A stretch of 17,699 nucleotides of DNA from Candidatus Altimarinota bacterium. Lineage in GTDB: Bacteria > Patescibacteriota > Gracilibacteria > RBG-16-42-10. Shown one piece after another: positions 7,347 to 14,643 of this stretch. The notes below the pieces were generated by a model. The model ran no database searches and was not told the DNA's origin. It was given only the letters and a program-made list of their open reading frames with translations. The DNA lies in NCBI GenBank assembly GCA_017984655.1, contig JAGNZB010000017.1, forward strand, positions 1 through 17,699. The letters run 5' to 3'. How positions within the stretch are numbered: position 1 is the stretch's first letter; each line of letters starts with the position of its first letter. Made by a program: the position numbers and the translations under genes.

Positions 7347-7375
7347 TTGACACTTTTGCTTGGGATCGATACCAT
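7347..7375 (+). promoter_or_regulatory. Candidate upstream promoter of rpsB
   Basis: A consensus -35 TTGACA (7347-7352) is followed after 17 nt by TACCAT (7370-7375), which matches four of six -10 positions. It would give a leader of about 105 nt ahead of rpsB. Confidence 0.4.
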
Positions 7376-7430
7376 GAATTGTGTTCGCTTTATTTATTTC
7401 AGTAGTCTTTTTTGATCGTTGTGACCTCCC

Positions 7431-7436
7431 TATACT
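7431..7436 (+). promoter_or_regulatory. Candidate downstream -10 of rpsB
   Basis: TATACT at 7431-7436, the same hexamer as ahead of gap and of the gene at 14644. There is no -35 and no TG extension. It is framed by a short inverted repeat CCCTA (7428-7432) and TAGGG (7440-7444). Transcription from here would begin at the foot of the leader stem at 7441. Confidence 0.4.
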
Positions 7437-7440
7437 ATCT

Positions 7441-7480
7441 AGGGTTAGCAGCGAAATGACAATCAGACTGCGCTAATCCT
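7441..7480 (+). promoter_or_regulatory. rpsB leader stem-loop
   Basis: AGGGTTAGC (7441-7449) pairs along its whole length with GCTAATCCT (7472-7480), 9 bp including one G-U, closing a 22-nt loop. The stem ends 9 nt before the rpsB start, and a weak AAGG ribosome site lies between. Ribosomal protein S2 is known to repress rpsB through its leader in some bacteria. This stem is a candidate for that type of control, inferred from position and pairing only. Confidence 0.5.
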
Positions 7481-7489
7481 AAGGTTTTT

Positions 7490-8341
7490 ATGTCTCTCTC
7501 AATGAAAGACCTGCTCGCTGCAGGTGTGCACTTCGGTCATCGTACACCACGATGGAATCCCAAAATGAAACATTATCTCTACGGTAAGAGAGGTGGTATT
7601 CATATTTTCGATCTTGAACAAACTGCTAATCAGCTCAATGAAGCTTTGGCGTTTCTTTATGATCAGGCTAGTGTTGGTAAGACAATTTTGTTTGTCAGTA
7701 CCAAAAACCAAACTTCAACAATCCTGCCAGAGGCTGCTAAAGCTGCCAATATTCCTTACTTAGCTAATCGTTGGCCAGGTGGTTTCTTGACGAACTTCCG
7801 TACTATTAAGGAGCGCATCAAGTACTTGATCTCTCTCGAAGAGAACAAACAAAGTGGTGAGCTGACTCGTAAGTATACTAAGAAAGAAGCTTTGATGTTT
7901 GAACGTGATATCGTCAAACTCAATGAAGTACTCGAGGGTGTCAAACCATTGAAGAATTTGCCAGATGTAGTGGTGGTCTTTGATGCTGTGCGTGATCAAT
8001 TGGCTATTGCTGAGGCTTTCAAGATGAAGATTCCTGTCATTGCTCTTTGTGATTCAAATGCTGATCCATCAAAAGTGAAAATTGTCATTCCAGGTAATGA
8101 TGATGCCCTTCGTTCATTGACCTTGATGGTCAATGCTGCCGCTCAAGCTGTAGCTGAAGGCCGCAAAGCGTATACGCCAAGTGTTCGTGAGAGTCGTGAT
8201 CAACGTCCAGCTAATCCAGCATCAGTTAAGCCGATTGATAAATTGGATATCTCTGCTGCGGTGATGAGTGAGAAGGACGAGGGTGAAAAGGCTGCTGTAG
8301 CACCTCGTGCGCCAGTAGCTAAGAAAGCTGACGCAAGTTAG
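7490..8341 (+). CDS. rpsB: 30S ribosomal protein S2
   Basis: Small-subunit protein bound at the head-body junction and needed for S1 binding in bacteria that have S1. The sequence is full-length S2: AGVHFGHRTPRWNPKMKHYL near the start, GIHIFDLEQT, FVSTKNQ, ANRWPGGFLTNF, LPDVVVVFDA, IPVIALCDSNADPS and a closing VNAAAQAVAEGR. Cys replaces the usual Asp in the DTN motif (CDSN). The last 60 residues or so form a Lys/Ala/Asp-rich tail beyond the core, taking it to 283 residues. An in-frame ATG at 7502 would shorten it by four residues, but the first ATG is the better fit. It heads a cluster with tsf, the cyclophilin gene, frr and rseP. Confidence 0.97.
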   Translation: MSLSMKDLLAAGVHFGHRTPRWNPKMKHYLYGKRGGIHIFDLEQTANQLNEALAFLYDQASVGKTILFVSTKNQTSTILPEAAKAANIPYLANRWPGGFLTNFRTIKERIKYLISLEENKQSGELTRKYTKKEALMFERDIVKLNEVLEGVKPLKNLPDVVVVFDAVRDQLAIAEAFKMKIPVIALCDSNADPSKVKIVIPGNDDALRSLTLMVNAAAQAVAEGRKAYTPSVRESRDQRPANPASVKPIDKLDISAAVMSEKDEGEKAAVAPRAPVAKKADAS

Positions 8342-8381
8342 TTTGGAATTGTAGGCTTCCCATTTTCTATTAATTATTCAT

Positions 8382-8972
8382 ATGATTACTTCACAACAAG
8401 TGAATGCGCTGAGAACCAAGACTGGTTTAGGCATGATGGATTGTAAAAGAGCTCTAGAAGAGAGCAATGGTAACGAAGATATGGCAATCGATATCTTGCG
8501 CAAGAAAGGTATTGCTAAAGCGGGTGAAAAAGCTACTCGTGAGACTGCTCAAGGTTTGGTTGTGTCATATATCCATACCAATAACACGATTGGAGTGCTT
8601 GTCGAAGTGAACTGTGAGACTGATTTCGTTGCTCGTACTGAAGGTTTCCAGCAATTCTGCCAAGATATTGCGATGCATGTCGCTGCGACTAACCCACTGT
8701 ATCTCTCACCAGCTGATGTTTCTCCTGAGCTGCTTGAGAAAGAAGGTGAGATTTATGTTGAACAAATGAAGAATGAGAACAAGCCTGCTGACATGATCAA
8801 GAAGATTGTAGATAGTAAGTTGAAGAAGTTTGCTGAAGAGTCTTCATTGATGACTCAGAATTTTGTGAAGAATCCTGAGATCACGATCGAACAATATGCA
8901 AAAGAAATGATTAGTAAAACTGGTGAGAATATTCAAATTAAACGTTTTGCTCGATTTTCATTAACTGCTTAA
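8382..8972 (+). CDS. tsf: Elongation factor Ts, short form
   Basis: Nucleotide exchange factor recycling EF-Tu-GDP. The N-terminal UBA-like part reads LRTKTGLGMMDCKRALEES (10-28), and the EF-Tu contact motif TDFV is at 80-83 in VEVNCETDFVAR. At 196 residues it is the compact single-subdomain form, as in Thermus, rather than the roughly 280-residue E. coli form. It closes with IKRFARFSL. It lies 40 nt after rpsB, the standard pairing. No Shine-Dalgarno is visible; the leader is AT-rich. Confidence 0.97.
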   Translation: MITSQQVNALRTKTGLGMMDCKRALEESNGNEDMAIDILRKKGIAKAGEKATRETAQGLVVSYIHTNNTIGVLVEVNCETDFVARTEGFQQFCQDIAMHVAATNPLYLSPADVSPELLEKEGEIYVEQMKNENKPADMIKKIVDSKLKKFAEESSLMTQNFVKNPEITIEQYAKEMISKTGENIQIKRFARFSLTA

Positions 8973-8976
8973 TACC

Positions 8977-9699
8977 ATGACTAACCGCTCACGTCTCAAT
9001 GTCGTTATCGGTAGCATGCTAGTAATCACTGGTTGTAGCAGTGGTGTCTCGCTCTCGACTCCTGAGAGTACGAACACTGCTGCTTCTTCAGTTCAGTCTA
9101 CTAGTACGACTACTGCAACGCCGATTGCAACATCAACTGTATTGCCCCTCACGGTAACAGCGACACCGTCATTAACACCATCCCCTACTGCTATGACTCA
9201 AGAGAATCCTGTAGTGATCATGAACACAAGCCAAGGTACTATCAAAATTGAACTATTGGCTGATAAGGCGCCTAAGACAGCTGCGAATTTCTTGAAGCTG
9301 ACCAAGGAAGGATTCTATGATGGTGTGCTTTTCCATCGTGTGATCCCTGGCTTCATGGCTCAGACTGGTGATCCTAATTCTAAAGACAAGGATCCTTATA
9401 ATGATGGTACGGGTGGTCCTGGCTACAAGTTCGAAGATGAGTTTGGTCCAGGTCTTAGCAATGCTCGTGGTATGGTAGCTATGGCTAATAGTGGTCCTAA
9501 TACCAATGGTAGCCAGTTTTTTATCAATGTAGTTGACAATACATTCTTGGATAATGGCTATAGTATTTTTGGAAAAGTAATCGAGGGGCTTGATGTCGTT
9601 GATAAGATTGTGAAAGTACCAACCAACAAAACCGATCCTCGCCTCAAAGATCGTCCTGTCAGTGATGTCAGAGTTACTAGTATTACTGTACAAGAATAA
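8977..9699 (+). CDS. Cyclophilin-type peptidyl-prolyl isomerase, predicted lipoprotein
   Basis: Catalyses cis-trans isomerisation of prolyl bonds, here probably outside the cytoplasmic membrane. The N-terminus has a hydrophobic stretch (8-19) ending in the lipobox ITGC with Cys20, so lipid anchoring is predicted. Residues 21-75 are a Ser/Thr/Pro-rich spacer. The cyclophilin domain (about 78-240) shows FHRVIPGFMAQTGDP with catalytic Arg121, then GMVAMANSGPNTNGSQFFI with Gln180 and Phe181. The Trp of the cyclosporin pocket is not visible: where PWLD is usual the sequence is TFLDNGYSIFGKV. The start is 4 nt after tsf, so it is cotranscribed. It occupies the place where pyrH normally stands between tsf and frr. 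Confidence 0.93.
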   Translation: MTNRSRLNVVIGSMLVITGCSSGVSLSTPESTNTAASSVQSTSTTTATPIATSTVLPLTVTATPSLTPSPTAMTQENPVVIMNTSQGTIKIELLADKAPKTAANFLKLTKEGFYDGVLFHRVIPGFMAQTGDPNSKDKDPYNDGTGGPGYKFEDEFGPGLSNARGMVAMANSGPNTNGSQFFINVVDNTFLDNGYSIFGKVIEGLDVVDKIVKVPTNKTDPRLKDRPVSDVRVTSITVQE

Positions 9700-9710
9700 T
9701 TTTTTCTTCT

Positions 9711-10265
9711 ATGCATAGCTCTCTTGTTGGTTTCAAACAATCAGTTCAAGCAGCAACTGATCACCTCAAATCAGAATTCACTCAAGTACAAGCTGGACGC
9801 GCGTCTACTGCTTTGGTTGAAAATCTTATGGTGGAGAGCTATGGTAGTATGATGCCCCTGAAGAGTGTCGCTACTATAACTACGCCTGATGCTAGCACGG
9901 TCAGTATTCAACCTTGGGACAAAGGTTTGGCTAGTGCAATTGAAAAGGCTATTCAACTCTCTCCCCTGGGACTCAATCCTCAGAACAATGGTGGTGTAGT
10001 ATTGTTGCCAATTCCAAAACCAACCGAGGAAAAGCGTCGTGATTTGGTCAAATCAATTAAGCAGATGAGTGAGGATAGTAAGGTGCAACTTCGCACTGCC
10101 CGTCATGATGCTTTGGCAATCATCAAGAAAGAGAAAGACGATGGTGCATTGCCTGAAGATCAATTCTTTCAAATCGAGAAAGATCTTCAAAAGTTGGTGG
10201 ATGAGGGTAACAAAGCAATTGAAGAACTACTAGAAAAAAAATCCCAGGAGATCCTGACAATATAG
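9711..10265 (+). CDS. frr: Ribosome recycling factor
   Basis: With EF-G it splits post-termination ribosomes. The 184 residues are the normal RRF length and show the expected blocks: QAGRAS (27-32), LMVESYGSMMPLKSVATI, STVSIQPWDKG, AIEKAIQLSPLGLNPQNNGG, LPIPKPTEEKRRDLVK and the helical closing EKDLQKLVDEGNKAIEELLEKK. It follows the cyclophilin gene by 11 nt in the same operon. The leader is T-rich with no Shine-Dalgarno. Confidence 0.97.
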   Translation: MHSSLVGFKQSVQAATDHLKSEFTQVQAGRASTALVENLMVESYGSMMPLKSVATITTPDASTVSIQPWDKGLASAIEKAIQLSPLGLNPQNNGGVVLLPIPKPTEEKRRDLVKSIKQMSEDSKVQLRTARHDALAIIKKEKDDGALPEDQFFQIEKDLQKLVDEGNKAIEELLEKKSQEILTI

Positions 10266-10290
10266 GTTATTTACTTTTACATCATATCGC

Positions 10291-11403
10291 ATGGCTATCT
10301 TGCTTCAGTTCGTGTGGCAATTGCTGAGTTTTCTGTTTGTCCTTAGTGTCTTGGTCTTTGTCCATGAGCTAGGGCATTTCTTAGTGGCGCGTTGGTGTGG
10401 GGTGAAAGTGGAGGAATTTGCTTTTGGTCTGCCACCAAGAATCTGGGGGAAAAAGTATGGAGAGACGACTTATGCTATCAATCTGATTCCTTTTGGTGGC
10501 TATGTGAAAATGCTGGGACAGCATGATTTTGATGCGGATGCTGCGACTGAAGGAATCACCCCTCGTCACTTCGAATCAAAAACCTGGTGGCAAAAGTCGC
10601 TGATTCTTTGTGCTGGTGTCACGATGAATATGATCCTGGCAATGGTGATCCTTAGTGTTGGTTATATGATCGGAATGAAACCATTCCTTCCTCAGTCTCC
10701 CTTATTTGCTCAAGCAATCGAGCAACAAGGTGTTGGTGTGCATCAGATTACTGCTGATTCTGTAGCAGCTAAGGCTGGTGTGGTGATCAATAGCAAAATT
10801 GAGAAGGTCAATGACACCGTTATTACTTCTACTGATCAGTTCAAAGCTACTTTGGATCAAGTAAAGACTACTGGGTTTACATTGCTCCTCAGTACTGAGG
10901 AGGGTGAACAAACGGTTACTGTGCCAGCTCAATCTGCCGATACGGTACTTGGTATTGGTTATGGTGGCTTGGCTACTTTGAAAAATGTGCAGTTACCTTG
11001 GTATCAGGCGATCTATTATGGGGCTACAGACAGTGTGATCGCACTCAAAGAGACTTTTTTGGGTTTAGGCAGGGTGGTGAGTTCGATTATTAGCGAAGGG
11101 CAAGTTGGTCAAGAAGTCACAGGACCTGTCGGCATATTCAAAATTACCAGTGAGGTTAGTAAAGATGGTCTCATTCCATTTATGCAGCTCATGGCGCTAC
11201 TCTCGATTAGTTTGGCAGCAATGAACATCTTGCCGATTCCTGCACTGGATGGAGGTCGCTTACTCTTTGTGTGGATAGAGGCGCTAGTTGGTAAGAAACG
11301 TTGGAACAAGGCCTGGGAAGGACGGATTCATCTTGTCGGTATGGCTTTGCTACTGCTGCTCATGGTTGTGATTTCAGCGAGAGATATCGGGAAACTGTTT
11401 TAA
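10291..11403 (+). CDS. rseP: Membrane-embedded site-2 protease (M50), RseP family
   Basis: Intramembrane zinc metalloprotease that cuts membrane-spanning substrates such as anti-sigma factors and, in some bacteria, leftover signal peptides. A first membrane segment (about 7-24) runs into the metal site HELGH (25-29). FGLPPRIWGKKYGETTYAIN and PFGGYVKMLG follow, the usual M50B blocks. A second hydrophobic segment lies around 108-127. A PDZ-like domain covers roughly 140-225 (KAGVVINSKIEKVNDTVI). The third zinc ligand is in ALDGGRLL with Asp320, inside the NILPIPALDGG motif. The last 20 residues form another membrane segment. At 370 residues it has one PDZ domain, not two as in E. coli. It follows frr by 25 nt. 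The substrate is unknown. Confidence 0.95.
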   Translation: MAILLQFVWQLLSFLFVLSVLVFVHELGHFLVARWCGVKVEEFAFGLPPRIWGKKYGETTYAINLIPFGGYVKMLGQHDFDADAATEGITPRHFESKTWWQKSLILCAGVTMNMILAMVILSVGYMIGMKPFLPQSPLFAQAIEQQGVGVHQITADSVAAKAGVVINSKIEKVNDTVITSTDQFKATLDQVKTTGFTLLLSTEEGEQTVTVPAQSADTVLGIGYGGLATLKNVQLPWYQAIYYGATDSVIALKETFLGLGRVVSSIISEGQVGQEVTGPVGIFKITSEVSKDGLIPFMQLMALLSISLAAMNILPIPALDGGRLLFVWIEALVGKKRWNKAWEGRIHLVGMALLLLLMVVISARDIGKLF

Positions 11404-11461
11404 AGATTTCTTTAAGATAGATTAAAAAAGTCGCTAGCCCGTTTTGACGGAAAATAAATCT

Positions 11462-11953
11462 ATGTTTATAAATAGAGTTGTTTTCCATTATTCATTAAAA
11501 AATGGCATGTCAAAAGAATCTCTTTTGCGACGGGGCTTGAAGATCCCAGACAAGCACGCTTATTGTCGGCGACTGCTCATCGACATCTCGACTGGAGAAA
11601 CAGAGTTCATGGAAAGAAAATTCTATGAACTCTGTTTTGCATTATACGCTCGCTTTTATACTGAGAAGCTCAATCCTCAATTGATTTATCCGTACTTTGT
11701 GTTGCTGGCTGAGATCTTCACCAGTCAGCCCGATCTCTATACAGCAGACATGCGAGTGATAGTGGATCTTGGTCTCAAACTGGGCGACTTCGCTCAGTAC
11801 AGTGAAGATGCACTGCAACTGGGGCATATCATGTTGCAGATCAATGCCAAAATTTCTGCATGGCACAGACAGAGTCATATTTGTAAATACTGCGGCCACT
11901 CATTGGAGCTATTAACTCAAGGAATTGAGGGCCACTTGCATACGACATCCTAG
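11462..11953 (+). CDS. Hypothetical protein with C-terminal CxxC motif, 163 aa
   Basis: I do not recognise this family. The 163 residues (ATG at 11462; a TTG at 11444 could add six) are mostly helical in look: a basic N-terminal part (SKESLLRRGLKIP, 17-29), then a long hydrophobic and aromatic middle (ELCFALYARFYTE, YPYFVLLAEIF). Near the end is CKYCGH (141-146), which could be a half zinc-binding site. There is no signal peptide. It starts 58 nt after rseP and ends in a perfect 9-bp hairpin covering its own stop codon. No Shine-Dalgarno near the start. Operon membership with rseP is possible but not shown. Confidence 0.7.
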   Translation: MFINRVVFHYSLKNGMSKESLLRRGLKIPDKHAYCRRLLIDISTGETEFMERKFYELCFALYARFYTEKLNPQLIYPYFVLLAEIFTSQPDLYTADMRVIVDLGLKLGDFAQYSEDALQLGHIMLQINAKISAWHRQSHICKYCGHSLELLTQGIEGHLHTTS

Positions 11954-11961
11954 TCGTATGC
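11938..11961 (+). terminator. Perfect hairpin over the stop of the 11462 gene
   Basis: GCATACGAC (11938-11946) pairs perfectly with GTCGTATGC (11953-11961) around a 6-nt loop. The stop codon TAG at 11951-11953 lies in it. No T-run follows, so termination is not certain. The next promoter starts 10 nt later. Confidence 0.45.
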
Positions 11962-11970
11962 TGGTAATAG

Positions 11971-11979
11971 TGTTATAAT
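11971..11979 (+). promoter_or_regulatory. Extended -10 promoter of the 12004 gene
   Basis: TGT followed directly by the consensus TATAAT (11974-11979). The start codon is 24 nt further on. No -35 is visible, as at the other extended -10 sites in this window. Confidence 0.5.
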
Positions 11980-12003
11980 AATAAGACATTAACAAAAATA
12001 AAC

Positions 12004-12876
12004 ATGTCGTTTCAGTCCTGGGCAGCTTCGGTAAAAAACGGAAATAAAATTGTTGGCGGAGCCTTGATTCTGGCGTTGCTTGTAGGCGGCATCTTTAGTA
12101 CACAGGGTGGAAAGAATCTACTAGCCAATGTGGTGGGCTATGATGCTAGTACAATTGAGACTAGTGGCGTGCCAATTAAAGGTGTCTACAAACCTTATGA
12201 ACGTTTCTTGACTGCTAATGGTAATGGACTGGCAATTCAAAAGATGGTTGCCGTGGGTACCGGTGACTTCCAGGATGCTGATACAGCTGAGACAGCTGTC
12301 GTGGAAAATGGCGAAGAAGTGAAGTATTTGATTCATGTTGGGAACGTGAACACTACAGAAGAAGTAGATAGTGCTGGTAACCGTTATTGGCCTGCAGCGT
12401 TTGTTACTGTTCAAGATCAGTTTCCTACTGATTTGGTAGGTCTCAATCGGGAGGTAACTTGTTGGTTTAGTGAAGATGCCAATGATACTGGTGCTGATTT
12501 AGATTCGAGAAGAGTGGCTATTGTCCATGAATGTTCTTATAGCGAAATGTCACAGCGTTTCTTCAATGCAGGTACCAATATTCGACCAGATACATTTGTG
12601 GTGGGTGCCTATGGTTACCTTCATATTTTAGTTACTGGCAATTATGTACAGACACCGACACTGTTTGGTCATGCTTCAGATGTAAAATGTAATATTGCTA
12701 TAGCTGATGGTGGTACCGCTTTCGGAATAGTCCAAGATAGTGCATGTGTGCGTGTCGATAACGCAGTACTAATCCCTGATGTGATTCGGACACCAAGACC
12801 AGACCCATCACGCCCTAAACCAATTCCAGAACCAGAGTTCTTTGAGAACTTCGAACTAGAAGGCAACTTGAAGTAA
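12004..12876 (+). CDS. Membrane-anchored secreted protein, unknown function
   Basis: Residues 16-31 form one hydrophobic segment after a short basic start, a signal anchor or uncleaved signal peptide, so most of the 290 residues lie outside. The middle part has EEVKYLIHVGNVNTTEE (104-120) followed by FVTVQDQFPTDL (133-144), which resembles the Ig-like DUF11 repeat found in bacterial surface proteins; this is recognition by eye at modest confidence. Four cysteines (153, 177, 229, 248) could form disulfides. The C-terminus has a Pro-rich stretch (262-277) and an acidic end. It has its own extended -10 promoter and a strong terminator, so it is probably a single-gene unit. A surface or adhesive role is plausible but not shown. 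Confidence 0.8.
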   Translation: MSFQSWAASVKNGNKIVGGALILALLVGGIFSTQGGKNLLANVVGYDASTIETSGVPIKGVYKPYERFLTANGNGLAIQKMVAVGTGDFQDADTAETAVVENGEEVKYLIHVGNVNTTEEVDSAGNRYWPAAFVTVQDQFPTDLVGLNREVTCWFSEDANDTGADLDSRRVAIVHECSYSEMSQRFFNAGTNIRPDTFVVGAYGYLHILVTGNYVQTPTLFGHASDVKCNIAIADGGTAFGIVQDSACVRVDNAVLIPDVIRTPRPDPSRPKPIPEPEFFENFELEGNLK

Positions 12877-12908
12877 AGTACTAAAACAGTTATTACTACA
12901 AAGTATAA

Positions 12909-12941
12909 GAGGAGGCTCAGCTTAAGCCTCTTCTTTTTTTT
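12909..12941 (+). terminator. Intrinsic terminator after the 12004 gene
   Basis: GAGGAGGCT (12909-12917) pairs with AGCCTCTTC (12925-12933), 9 bp with one G-U and a 7-nt loop, followed by eight T (12934-12941). This is the only textbook intrinsic terminator in the window. Confidence 0.88.
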
Positions 12942-12953
12942 GTGAACACTTCT

Positions 12954-12962
12954 TGTTATTAT
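12954..12962 (+). promoter_or_regulatory. Possible extended -10 of the glycosidase gene
   Basis: TGT followed by TATTAT (12957-12962), 20 nt before the ATG at 12983 and just after the preceding terminator. There is no clear -35. Confidence 0.35.
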
Positions 12963-12982
12963 CTGCACGATTTCCCCATTGC

Positions 12983-14575
12983 ATGATCAAAAAGTTCTTT
13001 GCTGGCATGACATTGTTTTTTTGTTTATTGCCAAGCACTTTTGCGAAACAGTTTTCTGAATGCTCAGCTGAAAATAATCAGTTTCTTGATCAGCAACTAA
13101 GTTATGTGCGAGCCCTCTATCCAGAGGCCCAGCAGAAAGAAATCACTGCTCCAGTTGGTCCCTTTCAAGGGATCATGCATGATTATGGTCCGCTAAGCAT
13201 TGATGGGCGCTTTATATTCAAGGGGGATGAGCGTGTTCAGGGTATTATGGTCAATTACTTTTTTCATAAACGAGAGCAAAGTCTGGCACAATTTGCTGAG
13301 GATATCAAAGTAATGAAAGCGCAAGGAATTATTGGTGTCTCACTAGAGGTGCCTTGGTACGAATATGAACCGCAAGATAATCACTTCACGCCCCCACTAT
13401 ATATTGAAAAAGCACTAGATATTGTTGAAGCTAATGGCTTGTATACTACGCTTCTTTTGTCACCTCATTATACCCCAGACTGGTTCTTTGAAAAAATGGG
13501 GAATGTCTACATGGAGCGGCCAGATCACACACCAATCATTTGGGATAATCTCAGAACATTGGTGCCTGAAGCGGGGGCCTATATGACATACTCACCTTTT
13601 GCGCAGCCAGCAATAGCTGAACAAATCGCTTTTGATATCGCTGCTACTCTGCATTATGAACAACGGCCATCCGTAGTGGCTATCTTCTTGAGTAATGAAC
13701 AGACCTATCCCAAGGAGATTAGGGTGGATTACTCATCTCATGCTCAAGCAGCATGGCAAGCTTACTTGCAAGCACGAGGTCATCCCAGCAAGGCCATGCC
13801 AACTACTCCGCAGGATCCTGACTATAGACTGTTTGAATACTTTTTGCAGGATGGATTGCATGCTATGCATCAGCAAATAATTACGACTGTACAGGCCAAG
13901 CAAAGCACCAATGTTCCAGTCACCGATCGCCTCATACTTTATGAATCAATTTCAGACAATGCTTTCAAATATCATCAACGCCCATTAAGGGGCAATGATC
14001 ACTCAACTATTGTCGCTAATGATATTTATGGCTACACGCCAAATGTTCTGGCTTTGCAGTATGGCTATCAAAAACCAATTATTGTTGCTGAGACGAATCT
14101 CTTGGGCAGCTGTGATAGTGCTGCTATGCAAGACTATATGATGTTGCATTTTCTCAGTGGTAGCTCAATTGTCAGTTTGTTCAAATGGGATCGCGGAGAT
14201 AATCCCTATTCACTGCTAGGCACCGATGGCAGCATCAAGGAGCGAGCCCGGGGAGTATTTGAGGCTGCTAAAAAGATTCAAAGCCTCCAGCAGTTATCAT
14301 ACCCAATGATAGAGGCAAGCTTCACCCTCAATCGTGATGCGATTCTCGATGCGGGCTATAGAGGTGAACGAGTGGATAGCGATAGCGTGGTAGAACAAGC
14401 CTGGCAAGCTGGAGTGGTGCCGATGATTTACTGGGAAGATGACAACGTATCTATTCATTCAAGTCAATTCCTGGCTAATCGCAAACAAACATTCCTACTG
14501 GGATTAGCATTGGTAACTTTTTTGCTAGGTATTACTTTTGTGGCTTATGCTGCTATAAAGTCTGAGCACACTTAA
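12983..14575 (+). CDS. Surface-anchored glycoside hydrolase, clan GH-A, GH42-like
   Basis: Predicted extracytoplasmic glycosidase of TIM-barrel type. The ATG at 12983 begins a clear signal peptide (MIKKFF, hydrophobic 7-18, likely cut after Ala21); the open frame also contains an upstream TTG that would spoil this. The strand-helix block GIIGVSLEVPWYEYEPQDNHF resembles the entry of GH42 beta-galactosidases (W..EP..G.f). The likely acid/base is Glu239 in LSNEQ and the likely nucleophile is Glu370 in IVAETN, the Asn-Glu plus late Glu layout of clan GH-A. A hydrophobic stretch near the C-terminus (TFLLGLALVTFLLGITFVAY) followed by a few polar residues looks like a membrane anchor. Total 530 residues. 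Substrate cannot be read from sequence; the family assignment is tentative, the clan less so. Confidence 0.82.
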   Translation: MIKKFFAGMTLFFCLLPSTFAKQFSECSAENNQFLDQQLSYVRALYPEAQQKEITAPVGPFQGIMHDYGPLSIDGRFIFKGDERVQGIMVNYFFHKREQSLAQFAEDIKVMKAQGIIGVSLEVPWYEYEPQDNHFTPPLYIEKALDIVEANGLYTTLLLSPHYTPDWFFEKMGNVYMERPDHTPIIWDNLRTLVPEAGAYMTYSPFAQPAIAEQIAFDIAATLHYEQRPSVVAIFLSNEQTYPKEIRVDYSSHAQAAWQAYLQARGHPSKAMPTTPQDPDYRLFEYFLQDGLHAMHQQIITTVQAKQSTNVPVTDRLILYESISDNAFKYHQRPLRGNDHSTIVANDIYGYTPNVLALQYGYQKPIIVAETNLLGSCDSAAMQDYMMLHFLSGSSIVSLFKWDRGDNPYSLLGTDGSIKERARGVFEAAKKIQSLQQLSYPMIEASFTLNRDAILDAGYRGERVDSDSVVEQAWQAGVVPMIYWEDDNVSIHSSQFLANRKQTFLLGLALVTFLLGITFVAYAAIKSEHT

Positions 14576-14612
14576 CTAGTGCAATTGCTCGCCTCGCACA
14601 AAGAATGATCTC

Positions 14613-14621
14613 TGCTATACT
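14613..14621 (+). promoter_or_regulatory. Extended -10 promoter of the PerM-like gene
   Basis: TGC followed by TATACT (14616-14621), the same nine bases as ahead of gap. The ATG at 14644 follows after 22 nt. Because this signal lies inside the longest open frame (from 14605), it supports 14644 as the start. Confidence 0.5.
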
Positions 14622-14643
14622 AGGGCAGACTTTTACTTTTATT

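Noticed and set aside
9253..9693. 146-codon minus frame
   Set aside because: It is antisense to the cyclophilin domain, which has all its motifs; the minus frame resembles nothing.
11400..11415. TTAAAG and CTTTAA inverted repeat after rseP as a terminator
   Set aside because: Six AT-rich pairs without a following T-run are too weak to support a terminator.
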